Source: Tetrahymena thermophila SB210
Taxonomy: Eukaryota; Ciliophora; Oligohymenophorea; Hymenostomatida; Tetrahymenidae
Assembly (NCBI RefSeq): GCF_000189635.1
Contig: NW_002476365.1
Span: 372,001-436,000 of the forward strand
DNA length: 64,000 bases
Direction of reading: 5' to 3'
Shown: positions 1-13,403 of the stretch, in pieces
Position numbering within the stretch: the first letter of the stretch is position 1
How the letters are laid out: each line of letters starts with the position of its first letter
Notes under the pieces: model-generated
Database searches by the model: none
Told to the model about the DNA's origin: nothing
The model's input: only the letters and a program-made list of their open reading frames with translations
Program-made: the position numbers and the translations under genes

Positions 1-86
1 AATGAATGCAAATTAGAATTTTATTTTTCCAATTTAGGATAAAGAAAGAATAAATTATTTATATTAATTAATTAGCTGATAGTGTT

Positions 87-3000
87 ATGAGCACAATGAA
101 TGATTAGCAATTAAATGTAAAATCTGGTAATTCTAGAAGTAATTATCAAATCGCTTCACTAAGTTCTAGCAACACATAAAAAGATTTATAATAGTAATAC
201 CCTTTAGCAGAAAAAACTATTCAAAACCCCCTCATTTTGAATCCTTTGATAAAGCTCAATAAGTAATTCTACTTAATTAAAATACTATTTAGAGCATAAT
301 TAACATTTATTAAGTAATTTTGCTTAAAATAATTTAAAAGCCAACCTATCCAATATGATATCAGTGAGAAAACTTTTAGAGATATAAATAATGAAGAACC
401 TAATTAGCAAAAGCGTTTTTCAGGTACTTATCGAAGTTAAAATGAAAGTAGAATTAATAATATAAAAATACATAAATACCTTTAACTATCAGATTTTTTC
501 TATTTTTTAATTCACTGATGAGATATTTCTTCATTTTTTCTTTAGGATTTGACCAGGGCATAGATGATACAGACCTAATATTTAAAGAAGGAAAGGATTT
601 ATTTTAGAAATCTCAATAATCTTTAAATTTCGCAAGCAATTTCTCCTCATTAACCTTCAAGTCATAATATGAAGTTTTATCTTCTTCTCAAAATATAATC
701 CAAAAAGATGACACCAATATTGAAAATCTTCATAATATATAATCAGGCTAGATAAAAAGTAAGGGAAGTGATAAGCTCTCTGAAACAATTTCATAGAAAA
801 GCTAAATAAATAATCAATCTTTACTATAAGAAAATATAATTTCCTAAAATTATATAAAAGAAAACACAAACTAACAATAAGATGACATCAATCATGATAC
901 TTTTTATAAAAATGAGCTCAATGAGAATGAAGACAATTTAGAAAAAAGAAAGAAAAATGTGGTTCTTGATATTGTAAATAGAAATGTGAATCAAAAGATA
1001 AAGCAAAATGAAAATTTAACAATAAAGCTTAATAATTCTGAAAAACAAAGTAAAAAGCTTGTATTGGTTTATAATAAAATTGTAATTATTTAAAATAGCA
1101 ATACCAGGAAATGAGGATATTTCTAAATTTGAAGATTAGCAAATTAGAGAAAGGAATTAGACTTAGATTCCATCACCTGATAAGTTTTAAAAAAGAATAA
1201 ATAATGATGATCTTCAAGCATTAGGAGATTAAATATCACCAAATCAAAACAGGAGATAACATAAGTTTGATAAGGTGAATAAAATAAATTAAAAATCGAA
1301 ATTTAAAGCAAATAATACTATTGAAAAAGCATTGAGAATACTAATTTATAAAAAGAGAGAATAGAGGTAAAAATTTTATTTTCAATTTGATATTTCTTCT
1401 TATTTAATTGAGAAAAATATAATAAATAAATTTATATATTTATTATTTTTAAATGTGTGTTTCTATTGATATAATTCATTATTTGATTTATAATATATCA
1501 TAATTTTAATTCACATTTTTTCAAGCATAATTCATATCCTTTACAAAAAAACATACCTAACTAACTCTATCAATAATATAGAAATAATGAAGACTTGGCT
1601 ACCTTGTAAAAGGCTACAATAGACATGAACTTTTTTAAAGAACTATTATCAAAAAAGTCTAATATTTAAAATAATATTCATTAAAATTTATGCAAAGCAA
1701 TGTAATATGAGTACAGAAAGCAAGGGAGTGTTGTTTTTTACGCAGGTGATATCCCAGATAGATTTTATATTCTTTTAAAAGGTATAACTGATAATATCTA
1801 AATAATGGTACAATCATTTATTTGTTTAAAATATAGGAGAGGTTGCTGTTTTGCTGAAAAAATAACAAGAAGAAATAGATAAGCTAAAAAAGGGATAAAA
1901 TTTAGATCCAACTGATGAAAAAAAGAAGAGCAAATTTACTTTAAGAAAATATTTGCTCTTTAAAAAATTCTAAAAAGTAGTCAATAATCTGAAGATTGTT
2001 ATTTTGTTTATTAACAGATTAAAAGCTCTTAAAAATGGAACAGAGGAAACAGAAGAAGATTATTATAGCCAAAATATATTTAATTTTAATGAAACTTAAG
2101 CAGTTTTATAAAATAAAGATGAGTTAAATTAAAATAAAGTTATTACTAGCTAAAATAAAATTGCTTTATTTGCAAATGAAATCGAAACTTAGTCTAGCAA
2201 GATTACAAATAGTAGCAACCCACCAGCTTTTAATAATTTTTCTGAGCTTAAAAAAAAATAATCTATTTTTCTTCAGCCTATCAATAATAGAGCAAGCTTA
2301 TTTAGCCCTGAAAATAATACTAAACTATAGAGTATAATTATGGATACTTCAGGTTAATCTTGTCTTAGCCCTAACATATCAATTGAAAAGTAAAACAAAA
2401 AAAAGAAGAAAAAAAAGAAAGATTTGTAATTTACAATCAAATAATAACCAACTAAGCCTATTGATGATAAAAAAAAAAATTTACTTCCATCTTAGTTGGC
2501 TATTTATGAAAGTAAATTGTAAGATCAGCTGAAATAGGATATTATGACTTCCTCAAAAAATATTACAGGCCTTTTCAAAATGCCCAAAATGAGTATATTA
2601 TAAACAAGCTAACCCAAAAAGAAAGATAACACATAGCAGCTGTAATAATAGAGTACTCTGAATTAATCTTAAAGCATGACTCAATCGTAGTAAAAAAATC
2701 AAAATAACTCAACTGAGCTGAACAGTGCAGAAGAAAAAGAATAATAAATAAATACAAATAATTAATCAAAATAGATATAAACTCCTGAAGGTGGAAAATA
2801 AGAAATTAGAAGTGTGAGAAAATCATATTTGAAGAAAAAGATATTAGTAAATTAATTATTACATTTAATAGAGTCATATTATATAGTACCTTTTTATTTA
2901 GAGCAATAAGTTTTGTTTGTTCAACAATGCTTAAAAAATATTTAATAATTAATATAGCAACATTTATCAATTTACTTTAACTTTATTAGGTTGATTTTCA

Positions 3001-5854
3001 AAAAGTTAGGCTTGGAGTTAGACTAGCTAAGATATTTGAACCTTCTAGTTAGTAATCTTAGTTGAATATTGGTGGAGTAAAAATATTGCAATGCTTTTAG
3101 ATGCAAAATGAAAACTTAAAAAAAATGCTGCCTAAACTAGATTTAATGAGTTTAGAAAACTCAGCACACTTTTTTGATGAAAATATCTTTAAGTATTTTC
3201 ATGCTTCTAATTTAGGTAAAATTGAGATTTTCTGAATTGTATTATTTATTTATGAATTTAAATAGGTGAAGGCAGAGTTTTTGGTGATCTCGGTATCTTA
3301 ACTAAAAAGCCAAGAGCTGCAACTATTGTTTGCAATGAAGACTGCTATTTTGGAGTATTAAATGTTGAGGACTACTCAAAAATTTTAATGGAACAAAAGA
3401 AAAAAAAGATGCAAAAAGGGATAAAATTCCTTGCATCAACCATAAATATTAGTCTTTCAATAGAAAAAATGGCAAAAATTTCATAGTTTTTTGAGAAAAG
3501 ATAGTTTGCTTCTGGAGAAAGAATATACGAAGAAGGAGACTAAGTTTAACACATTTATATTATAAAAAGAGGTAATTTTTTAATTAAGTTAATTCATTTA
3601 AATTCATAATATGAATGATTTAGGTGAGGTAGAACTATTTAGAAAACTACAAACTTCTTATGGTATAAATTAGAATCAAACTATTACTGTCAGCATTGGA
3701 ATTATTGGTATAAAATCTTATTTTGGAGAGGACGACACCATATTTAATAGAAAAAGAAAATACACTGCAGTTGCTAAGTAAATTATAATTTGATAATTTT
3801 CTTTTTTATATTTTATTGTATTTATTTATTATTTTTAAAAAAAGGATAGACACTAAGCTCCTTATGTGCAAGAAAAAAGATTTTTAAAAGTTAATGAATG
3901 AAATATCTGAGATGAATATTGCACTCAAGGAAATGGCCATATAAAAGGAATTTTGGAGAGATTAAAAATATTCAGATATCTAAAAAACTAGAAATTCAAT
4001 CAAAAAAATAGAAACTTTATATAAAGCAAGGAATGCTAGCAATTCAATTTCTTAGCAACTTTCTGAAAATGAAAATCGTCTTTAATAACAAATTAATGAT
4101 GCACTTTCTACTTTAGTCTCTTAGTAGACTCATAAAACTTAATACACTTAAGAAGATGATTAATATGAAAATTAGTAAAGTGAAGAAATTGTAAGAAGGC
4201 AGTTGCTTAAACTTGAAAAAGACAGCAAAATATTAAATTTGGCTGTTTCAAGAAACAGAGAAAACTCTCTCTCGTTGAATAGAAGCTCAATAAAGCCAAA
4301 TCCATAGCAACAGAGTGTTTTTATAGAAAAATCTTAAATATTATAATTAAATAATGAATCTTATCAGATGAATTCTCCTAAAAGCTAGGTAACAAACTAG
4401 AAATCTCCATAATCATCTCCAAGATAATCTCCTCGCAAATCCCCAATCTTATCTCCTTAAAAACCACAATTTTATTCACCAAGAATTCATCCAATTTAAA
4501 TTCCAAAAAATAAACCTAATCAATCTCTAAAATAATCCCCAAATAACAGAAATAGTTAATTATAATCTCCATAAAATAGGGATAGCATACAAAATTTTAG
4601 CAGCTGCTTTTAAGATTATGTATAATAAGAAACTAAAGAAATTCAAAGTTAAGTTGAGCCAGCCACTTCTACAATAACCAAAGATAATTTTATTGGAAGT
4701 GGAATCAATTCATAGAAATGTTATTTCAAAGGAAACTATAGAAACATTAGTCCAAGATTAAAGGAAATAATTTAATAAAATCCTGACCTAAACAAAGAAG
4801 GATAGATTAAAGAATTACTGTGCAAAATATAATACAAAAAGCAAATTCTTTAAAATAATTCATTAGGCTAATGTAAATCATTATTTCATTGAAATTAACT
4901 TTAGGATTTTTATAAAAAATTTTATTTTTTTCAGAATAGTTATCTGTAATGCATATATTCAAAGAGACTTCAGACATATTCAACGATGCAACTCATAAGC
5001 AGCATAAGATGAGGGATTTTAGAAAACATTTAGAATCTGCAGATGGAAGCAAGCGATACAGCTTAAATGAGAAATAATTTATTAAACAAGGAAAAATGAC
5101 AAGATAAGAGAAGATAGAATAGCTTCTTTAAAAATTTAAAGAAAAAACTTTAATTTAAAATGACTTGACCAAATCTTTGACTGGAGAGTTTTTCATTCAA
5201 TCTTAATCTCCTCAAATAAAGGACAAAATCCCTAGTTGCAAAAGAACAAATAGTCTTGATTATCTTTTAAATTCAGAAATGTTTTAAAAAAAGGATTTTG
5301 TTATTTAAAGCGACTCTCTTAACAATTCAGAAAATGTTATGCAAAGTTCTATAAATTCTCAGAGCTCAGCTTAATCTTAAATGAAAAAACATGATTGCGA
5401 TAATTTTATTTTTTTTGGATAGTAGAGTGCAAACAAAGGCTTGAATGCTAGGAAATTAAGAAGTTCCTTCTTTTACAACCCTAAGCATCATAGAATTGGA
5501 AGCTTAAATTTACAATCTACAAAATAATCTAAATTTTTAGTTCAAAATTAGCATAGCATTTTAAATAGCAGCAATAAAAGCAGTTTAATTGACTAAGATC
5601 ATTTAAAGAATGAGCAATAATCTAAAACCAATCACAGACAAAGTTTTTCTTAAACACAAAACTCTTGTTTTTTCAAGAATATATCTGAATTTACAAATCC
5701 ACTACCTTCACCAAATGAAAGTCCATTTAAGAGTAATAAGAGTTTTGGCAAATTAAAAAGTATTTAGAGCAATATGGAAAAAATTGTAATAGTAAATCAC
5801 ATGGGAAAGCCAACCACATTCCTTCAATAAACATTTTAGTAGCAATTAAAGTGA
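87..5854 (+). CDS. Protein with two cyclic-nucleotide-binding (CNB) domains
   Basis: Ten exons in frame-consistent order give 1658 aa. Introns: 448-545, 1050-1098, 1367-1581, 1782-1836, 2847-2989, 3216-3265, 3572-3623, 3778-3844 and 4873-4934. The first CNB starts near residue 420 (GDIPDRFYILLKG). It is then interrupted by about 400 low-complexity residues and resumes near 857 with GEGRVFGDLGILTKKPRAAT, a phosphate-binding-cassette-like stretch with Asp where Glu is usual. A second CNB follows near 938 (SGERIYEEGD, later SYFGEDD). The last ~600 residues are Ser/Gln/Pro/Lys-rich with repeated SPR-type motifs and end in QQQLK before TGA. No kinase or channel segment is visible, so it may be a PKA-regulatory-like or free-standing cNMP sensor (inference). 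The start is uncertain: an in-frame ATG also lies at position 6 after an in-frame TGA at 3-5, and the 5' end may lie outside the window. Confidence 0.8.
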
Positions 5855-5919
5855 CTAAAAATAAAAATAAAAAAAAGAAATATTAAAATTTTATTTAAGA
5901 AAAATTATAAATAAATAAA

Positions 5920-6930
5920 TATTTCTTCTAACTAAATAAATTACTATTTACTCATAATTTATTAACCAATTAACAAGCCAACTAAAACCTAAAACATTGC
6001 TAAGTAAGTAAACATTCTTAACTATTACTAATTTAAGTTAATTTTATTTTTCAATATTACTAAATAATTTTATAATTTATACTTTTATTCAATTAAATAT
6101 TTTATATTTTGTCATTAAATATTCCTTTACCATCAAAATATTTTTACTTATTAAATATTCTTTAAGCTACAAATAAATCTTTTAAAAATAAACATAAATA
6201 AATCATAAAATTTTATTGACAAAGATAATAAATAAATAGATATAAATTAAATTAATTAATTTTTACTACTTTATAAATTATTAACCAATCAACTAACTAA
6301 AACCTAAAAATAAGTCAACATTCTTTAAAAATTATTAATTTAATTTTAAATATATATTTCTAATATTTTTAACTAATTTATTATATATATTTTTATTGAA
6401 TTAATATTTGATACATTTCGTAATCCAAACTGATTTGTTGTTAAAAGAGGCAAACAAAATAATAATTCTTTTAATTACATTTAACTTTTTAGCAACAATT
6501 GAAGTGATAAAAGTAAATAAATAATGAAATTTTATTAATAAAATGTAATATAGCTTAATTATTCTTTGAAAAGCTTTCTAAAAAATAAAGCCCTTTTCTA
6601 ATGAAGCCTCTTTTAAACCCTTTAAATTAAGAAATTTTCATTAAAAAGAGAGGGTTTAAGTTAGAATAATTATGATATAATAAGTAAATACTTTTAGTTA
6701 GAAAAATAAAACATCAATTTAATTAATATTTATTTTTTATTAATAAACCATACTAGCAAATTAAATTTTGACAAAAAAATAACTTTTTCTTAATAATTAT
6801 TAGTTTTAATTGATATTACTTTATATTTCTAATATTAATAACATATTTTATCATTTATATTTTATTGAATGTGTATTTGGTATATTTAATCATCAAAATA
6901 ATTTTGTTGGTAACTTAATTAAAATAATAA
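5920..6930. repeat. Diverged tandem repeats, about 320 bp period
   Basis: The phrase ATTAACCAAT followed by AAAACCTAAAA occurs at 5961 and again near 6280. In both copies it is followed by a similar T-rich block containing TTATTCAATT or TTATTGAATT and then ATTCGTAAT-like or CATCAAAA text. A third, weaker copy runs from about 6700 to 6930 (TTTATTGAATGTG, then AATCATCAAAAT). The third copy is displaced by the inverted repeat at 6556-6672. Confidence 0.55.
6556..6672. repeat. Imperfect inverted repeat / hairpin
   Basis: Outer arms TAATTATTCT (6556-6565) and AGAATAATTA (6663-6672) are exact reverse complements. An inner pair, TTAAACCCT (6613-6621) and AGGGTTTAA (6651-6659), is also exact. The segment is somewhat richer in GC than its surroundings. 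It could be a small non-autonomous element remnant or a structured RNA. No terminal target duplication was recognised. Confidence 0.5.
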
Positions 6931-7230
6931 TTATTCTAATTTATTTTTGATAAAATTTTGAGAATGTTTTTAATTTCAATTCTTTTATTTAAATAATCAA
7001 AAATTTTGTTATTATATATTAATATTGGCTATATTGTAATCTTCCTCAACTATAAAATTTTAACTAATCAATAATCAGGCAAAGTCTAATTAAGATAAAA
7101 GAAACCAAAAATCATAGATATTTAGTAAATAAATTTGTATAAGCTACAAAATAAAATATAGATAAATAGATTGTAAAAAGAAATTGGCAATTGAAAGGTC
7201 TTTGACAATTAAGCATACATAAAATTAGGC

Positions 7231-9212
7231 ATGATAATAATCAGGAATATTTATATTTTAGTTTTAGCAGTTATATTTGCTCATGCTTAAGCAGATGGGT
7301 TTTCAAGAGTTTCTCACCATCTTTTTTTCAAGCAATAAAGATTCAGAGAAATTTTAGGAGGTTCAAGTAAATCTAGTTCTTTTTCTCAATTTTATCAATG
7401 ATAAAAGCTAAGATCTATAAAATAAGATAGAATTTTTATTTAGCAAGAATAAAACATTTAATTTTTGATGATATTTTATCCATTAATTTTATTTTACAAA
7501 AAAGAGTACCTTTTTTAATGAAAATTAAATAGTTTAACTAATTATAAAGAAATCAAAACTTAGTCTATAAAATTATTTTGTTTAAGCCATATTTTTAATA
7601 TTTTGTAAAATTTAGGTCCTAGTCTAGTTTTATTGAATACATTTATGGGGAAGGTTAAATAAGATTCAAAACAAAATATTGGAGTAGTAATAGCCGATAA
7701 ACCTAATTATGATCTTTGTGATCACTAAAATTTAGATAAATGGAAATAAGATTATATTTAAAGCGTTTAAAACATCGAGATTTATCTATTTATTAAAATC
7801 ACAAACTAATGTCTTTTCGGAACTTAGATTAGAGAAGCTGTTTTGTTGGGTGCCAAAGGTGTTATTCTTTATGATCCAATTGGAGATATAAGAAATAATC
7901 CTTACCCCTAAATAAATGGTAAATTTTATAGTTATTTATTATAGACTTTACAAAAAAATACTTTTATTATAATAAATACTTTTAAAATCTAGTCGATCAT
8001 ATTGATATTCCTGTGCTTGTCATATCAGATAAAGATTTAGGCTAAAAGTTATATGACTAGATGAAAAATGATGATTTCGAAGGTTCTGTAATTTTGTGCT
8101 AGCTAAATTTTGCTCCAATCTAATAACAGGCTTTTCCTAAAGTTTAATACTTTTTTTCTTCTGTGCAGAAGCATAGCTATGCGTTTATTGATGGACTTTA
8201 CAATTTTATCAGAGAATATGACCCAAATCAAACAGTAAGCATAGTTGTAACTCCTCAAATATATAACAGTACTGAAGCCACTAAAATTTGTTAAACAGAA
8301 TCTTGTTTGGATCACACTTAGAAAGAAATCATTAGCAATGGTTGCTTTTCAAATGGAAAATATTGCACAATCCACAATGTTAATTACTTTAATCGTAAAA
8401 ATATTAATAATATGCTTAAAAATTTTTATTTTTGATATTATTTTTATATATCTTATTCTGATAATAAATTTTATAAATTAGCAAGTGATGTTCTTGAACA
8501 TGAGTTATTTTAGTATATTTTATCAACTTAAAATACATTTGAATGGACTCTTTACATGAGAGAATTTATTTAAAACTGTGTTTAATAAGCTGAGAAGTTC
8601 TAACTGCATATTGACTTATCAGAATGTGGTGAGAATATTCTAAAAAAGTAAAATCAGCCATTGTTAACTCAAGTCTAGAGAATTATAAGAGAATCATGGC
8701 TTTAAGGATCTGATAAATAATAAATAGATTATTAGGCTATGGATAATGCAAGCTTTAGATTAATTAAAGAAAAGATTGATAATAACAGAATATATTAATG
8801 GCCAACTATAATAGTTAATGGAGAGCTTTTTTAAGACAATATAGTAAATGTAAAAAATTAATTAGCCAGAGTCCTTTGCAAAAGCATGCTCTACCCATCA
8901 AAACAATGTGTTTCTCTACTTTAGATTGGAGTTTAAAATGATGACTTCGAGGAAAATGATTAAGGAGATAATTACAATAGTAGAAATGCAGGAAAAGCTA
9001 TTAGACCAAAGAAAAAATCTTCTTTTTCAAAAGGAGTTGCAATCACTTTGTCATTGATAGGAGGTATGCTGATAGGAGGCTTAATTTTCTATTTAGTTAG
9101 GAGAAACCACATTAGAGAAATGAACAGACAATTAAATAAAAAAGTAAAATAGGCTGTTGAAAAATATTAAAAATTTAATGAAGTTAATAACTATTTCTAA
9201 GAGCTTTCATGA
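7231..9212 (+). CDS. Vacuolar sorting receptor-like type I membrane protein (PA domain)
   Basis: Four exons (introns 7367-7615, 7919-7992, 8395-8481) give 523 aa. Residues 1-20 form a signal peptide ending ...VIFAHAQA. Residues about 45-180 read as a protease-associated domain (IGVVIADKP, REAVLLGAKGVILYD, HIDIPVLVIS). A Cys-rich luminal part follows (SCLDH, NGCF, KYC). Near residue 387 is WPTIIVNGELF, matching the PTLVVNN-type segment of plant vacuolar sorting receptors. One membrane helix lies at about 463-487, with a short basic tail ending NYFQELS. In plants and alveolates this family carries soluble hydrolases to vacuoles or dense granules. Here the role is inferred from architecture only. 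No EGF repeats were recognised. Confidence 0.75.
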
Positions 9213-9888
9213 TAAATTAATATAAAATTATTTATTATTTAAGCAAGAATATTTCTGATATAAAATAAGTTAATAAAATATTTTAGGTTATAACTTGTTA
9301 ATAATTAAATATTATCTATCGTTTGTTAATAAAATTTTTATTTTTTTCCATTTTTGTAAAAAATTATTATTTTGATTTTTTATCATACACAAAACTTGCT
9401 TGAATACTTTTTCATTGAAATTAAATGGAAATTGGTATGTGTTAAAATAAAATTAATTAATTAACCAATGAATTATTTTTTTTTTCATTTGAATTAGAAA
9501 AATTAACTTAATTCTAAAGAATTCATTTAATTCATTGATTCATTCAATTATTTTTATCTATCTTGGTATGTAAGGTGAATTTGTTTTTAACTAATATTAT
9601 GATTTACATATTTTTAGCATATTAGGTGTCTTAGATTATTCATGATTTTTATAAGCTACTTATATCCGTTATGAGCTCGTTAATTATGTTTAAATTCAAC
9701 TATCTTTTTCTTACTAATTTGATAGCAAACAAAAAGCTTGGGAAATTAATTAAAAAGAAAAATTAGATATTTTTGCATATTTAGATAACGATAGAAATCA
9801 ATCTTGTCTTATAAAAAAATAATAAAAAAAAGAACAAACAATAAATTTGTTAATTAATATTACTATATAAAGGTAATAACTGTGCTCA
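9213..9888. other. Gene-free stretch
   Basis: AT-rich DNA between two plus-strand genes. No frame with coding character was seen on either strand. Confidence 0.6.
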
Positions 9889-12800
9889 ATGATTAATAAA
9901 ATGCATTAATAAAGGGCTAGTTTGTAAGAACTAGATACAGATGATTATTTTGACAATGATGGATAATATGTTATTTAGCATAATAAAAAAAATATTTTAT
10001 AGCCAATCAATTTAAATGCTACTAATAAGAGAGAAAATACTTAAGTGACTCAATCCACTGCTATCAGTCACCACTTAATGTAAGGATGCGGTGTAGGAAA
10101 TAAATTTTAGACTCAGCAAAGTATAAGCAACTAGTCAATCGCAAATAATTTCATAGATAATTCCATATAATCTAAAAATATAAAAGACGATTAGTCTGAA
10201 ACTCTCTACTTAACTACATAGTAGTCTCCTAAATCCACTAAAAACTATTCTTCTTCTGTAAATAAATTAATTTCAAAAAGAGTTTTAATTTTTTTCATTT
10301 CTAGGATCAGCAGCAATTCAGCAGCATGTCATAATTCTAATATATTTGCTAAAAATTCTAATTAAAAATGGAAGATATCATGTAGATTATGAAAGGATTT
10401 TAAGATAAAGGTATTATAGTTGTTTTTAATTTACCATAAATAAATACTCTTCAACTATTTTTTTTCAAATAAAGAATCTAAATAGATGGAAGAATCTTGC
10501 AAAGAACAGGTTATACATTAGAATCATACCCCAAAAGAGAATTCTCTGCAAGGAGGAATTAATAAAAGCTAAATCCATTCTTAACTTTTTAATTAGTTGC
10601 TTGTCCCTTAGTAAAATGAAATGAATTTAAGATTTTAAAGCGAAGTTTCATAAGTCTAATCGTTGAATGAAAATGGAGAATAAGAAGAATAGCAATTTTC
10701 TGAGCAAGCTCCAAGTTATAATGTCAATTTAAATGTAAATTCTAATGAAGGAATTTAGAGTAATTATCACGATAGTAAATAGTCATCATAAGACATGCCT
10801 TTGTAATATAATCCTTATATTTTTAAAACCAAGAATGCTAATGATGTAATCAAACAATCCGTTTAGCAAAACTAAAGAGATCTTTAAATGCAAAATTATA
10901 AATAGGAATTATAAAAAAGCTAATAATTTGCAAACAACTCATAAAATACAGACACTAGTAGCATCAGTAGTCGTTAGAATAGCTACTAATTATAAAATTA
11001 AATAAACTAAATCAATTCAGGCTATATGCAAAAAGTAGATAATTAAAATAATAGTCAATAGATTTCATTAAAAAATGAAGTAAAGTAGCAGCAGCATTCG
11101 CAGTAGTCAAATGCCTATAGTAGTTTCAATAACAAAAATACTAGCTTTAGTTCAAAGGTGAATGAAAATAATTAAAAGTCTGATTAGTATTATGAAACTT
11201 CATTAGAGAACTAATCAGAATAATAATTATAATAGTAATAAGAAAAAGAATATAATTATAAGTAATCTGTTTACTCAGATCAGAGTGGAGAAAATGACTC
11301 TCACTTAGAGGTAAGATTTTCAAACAGTGATATCAAAAATCTACCAGAAATCCCCTCGAACATGAGATTACTCGAAAACGATGCAGAGGATTTCAGCTGC
11401 CCAATGTAGTTTATCAAAGGTGGATTTATAGTATACAGCATAAATAATGGCATTAAGAATTTTAAAGTGGAAGAAGATAATTATAATAAGTAAAAAGATT
11501 AATTGATTGCTACAGAAATCAACCTCTTTACTTCTTAATCAGAACAATAAAATTATAATTAAGATTTTGAAAATAATTAGAATTAAAATAAATAAATAAG
11601 TTAAGGCAGATAATAAAATGATTTTAATAATTGCAAAATATAATTTGACAATGAAAAAAGAAATTAAAATAATTAAGTATAAAATAATAATTTAAATTCT
11701 GAATATTTAAATTAATCAGATCAAAAAATTGATACCTAAAGGAGTAATTAAGTAAATATGTAAACAGAAGAAATATCGTTTACAAACTAAACTTTTGAAA
11801 ACAGAATTAGTAGAAGATTTTCAGAGAAGAATTATTTATCTAACGAATATATTCAAAATAATAATAAGAATTCATTTTCAAGTAGTATTCAACCATAGTA
11901 TACCCAAGAAAGGTCAGATGAAGAAGAGCAAGATTACTAATAACAGATTGAAGATAATGATTATGCAGAACTTGAGCGCTTAAGATAGCTTGCAAATGGT
12001 AATTCTCAAATTAGAATATTTACAAACAGATAGTCTTAGTATCAAAAGTAGCTTAGCCAATAAGATAGCAAAATGTAAGAAGCAAATTCCAATAATTCTT
12101 CTTAGTAGTAAAATGGTATGTCAATTAAAGAAATGAAAATGAGTAAACAATATCAAGACCCCTTACACTAGATTGGATAAGTTAACTACCCAAGTTTCAA
12201 TAATAGCAATTAGATATTTGGTTATTAAACTGAAGAAAAACCTGATTAACCCGCTTTATAACAGCAAGCAGAGAATTATTTAGAAGAATATTAAAGTGAA
12301 TAAAATTACTTCAACTAAAATCAATAGATCTAACAATAGTAAAATTAAATACTATTTAATGATAATTAGCAGCAAAACAGAAACACTTTTTGCAATAATA
12401 GTGCTTAGCAAACAAATTAAAACAGTCTTTAACAAAGCCTTAAATCTCATAAAAATAGTTAGCAATAATTTGGCTTAGAAAGTTTTGGAGAAATATCTTA
12501 TCCATAACCATAATAGGAGAAATCAAATTAATATGGTCTACCTAACTTTTAAAAAGAAGAATCATTTAACGATTAGTTTTCGCAGACTTTCTCTCAATAA
12601 AACCCCTCTTAGAATTTTGATTCACGTAAAATTAAATAAAATCATTTATAAAATTTATTTTTAAAATAAATATTAATAAGAAACAAATATTTAAATAATC
12701 TAATATAAAAAAATATTTTAATTCATCAAATGACATTTTCTCCAATAACAAAAAAGAAAAATATCATCAATCAAAAAAGAAACAAACAGGATAATTTTAG

Positions 12801-13002
12801 AAAATAAAAAGTTTAATTTAAATAATATTTTTTTACTTAAAATTACCATTTTTTAGATTTATCATATTATTTCAACAATAAAAGAAAAAAGATAAAATAG
12901 AATTCATTTTATTTATTATATTATATCAACAATAAAAGAAAAAAGATAAAATAGAATTCATTTTTAATATTTTATATTATCACTTCAAATTAATATTTTT
13001 GA
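9889..13002 (+). CDS. Gln/Asn-rich low-complexity protein
   Basis: Three exons (introns 10258-10304 and 10411-10474) give 1000 aa. The last exon runs 2.5 kb with no TGA while holding hundreds of TAA and TAG codons, which only makes sense as glutamine. The composition is dominated by Q, N, S, K, E and Y. The one patch of ordinary sequence is near 11310-11510 (RFSNSDIKNLPEIP, then DFSCPMQFIKGGF), which could be a short folded domain or binding motif. From about 12640 the sequence becomes K/N/I-rich and contains an in-frame 54-bp tandem duplication. That tail may be true 3' coding sequence, or a 3' untranslated region if an unseen intron ends the frame earlier. Not assigned to a family; prion-like composition is an observation, not a function. 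Confidence 0.6.
12862..12970. repeat. 54-bp tandem duplication
   Basis: The block beginning CAACAATAAAAG at 12873 recurs at 12927 with 38 identical bases and similar flanks. The 54-nt spacing is a multiple of three, so the open frame of the Gln-rich gene is preserved. Confidence 0.85.
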
Positions 13003-13403
13003 GTCGAGTATTTTTTAAGTGATAATATTTGAATGTTTCACCATTTTTTAATAAGAGGAGACAATAGAATTTGTTTATTTTAAATAAATATTTTTATCTT
13101 AAAGTTAGAATATTTCAATCATTAACAATATAAATAATTTTTATTAATTTAAAAAATCTACTGAATTAATTTATTTTAATTAAATAAAAATTATTCTAAC
13201 TATAATTATACAATCTATTATTGACCAAAGTAATAAAAAAGAATAATTGTTTTTTAAGCTTAAATATAATTACTTCAACTGAATGTTTTATCAGAAAATA
13301 ATATATCTAATAATTATAAAATTATCAATAATTATCATGAAAATAATTTCTTTTAATATAGTTTAAAAAATAAATAGATAAATTAAAGTAATTTATTTTT
13401 GTT
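13003..13403. other. Gene-free stretch
   Basis: Very AT-rich spacer between two plus-strand genes; nothing recognised. Confidence 0.6.

Larger units (their letters stand above)
5855..7230. other. Gene-free stretch
   Basis: No coding frame under the ciliate code. It is very AT-rich and contains the diverged tandem repeats and the inverted repeat listed separately. Confidence 0.7.
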
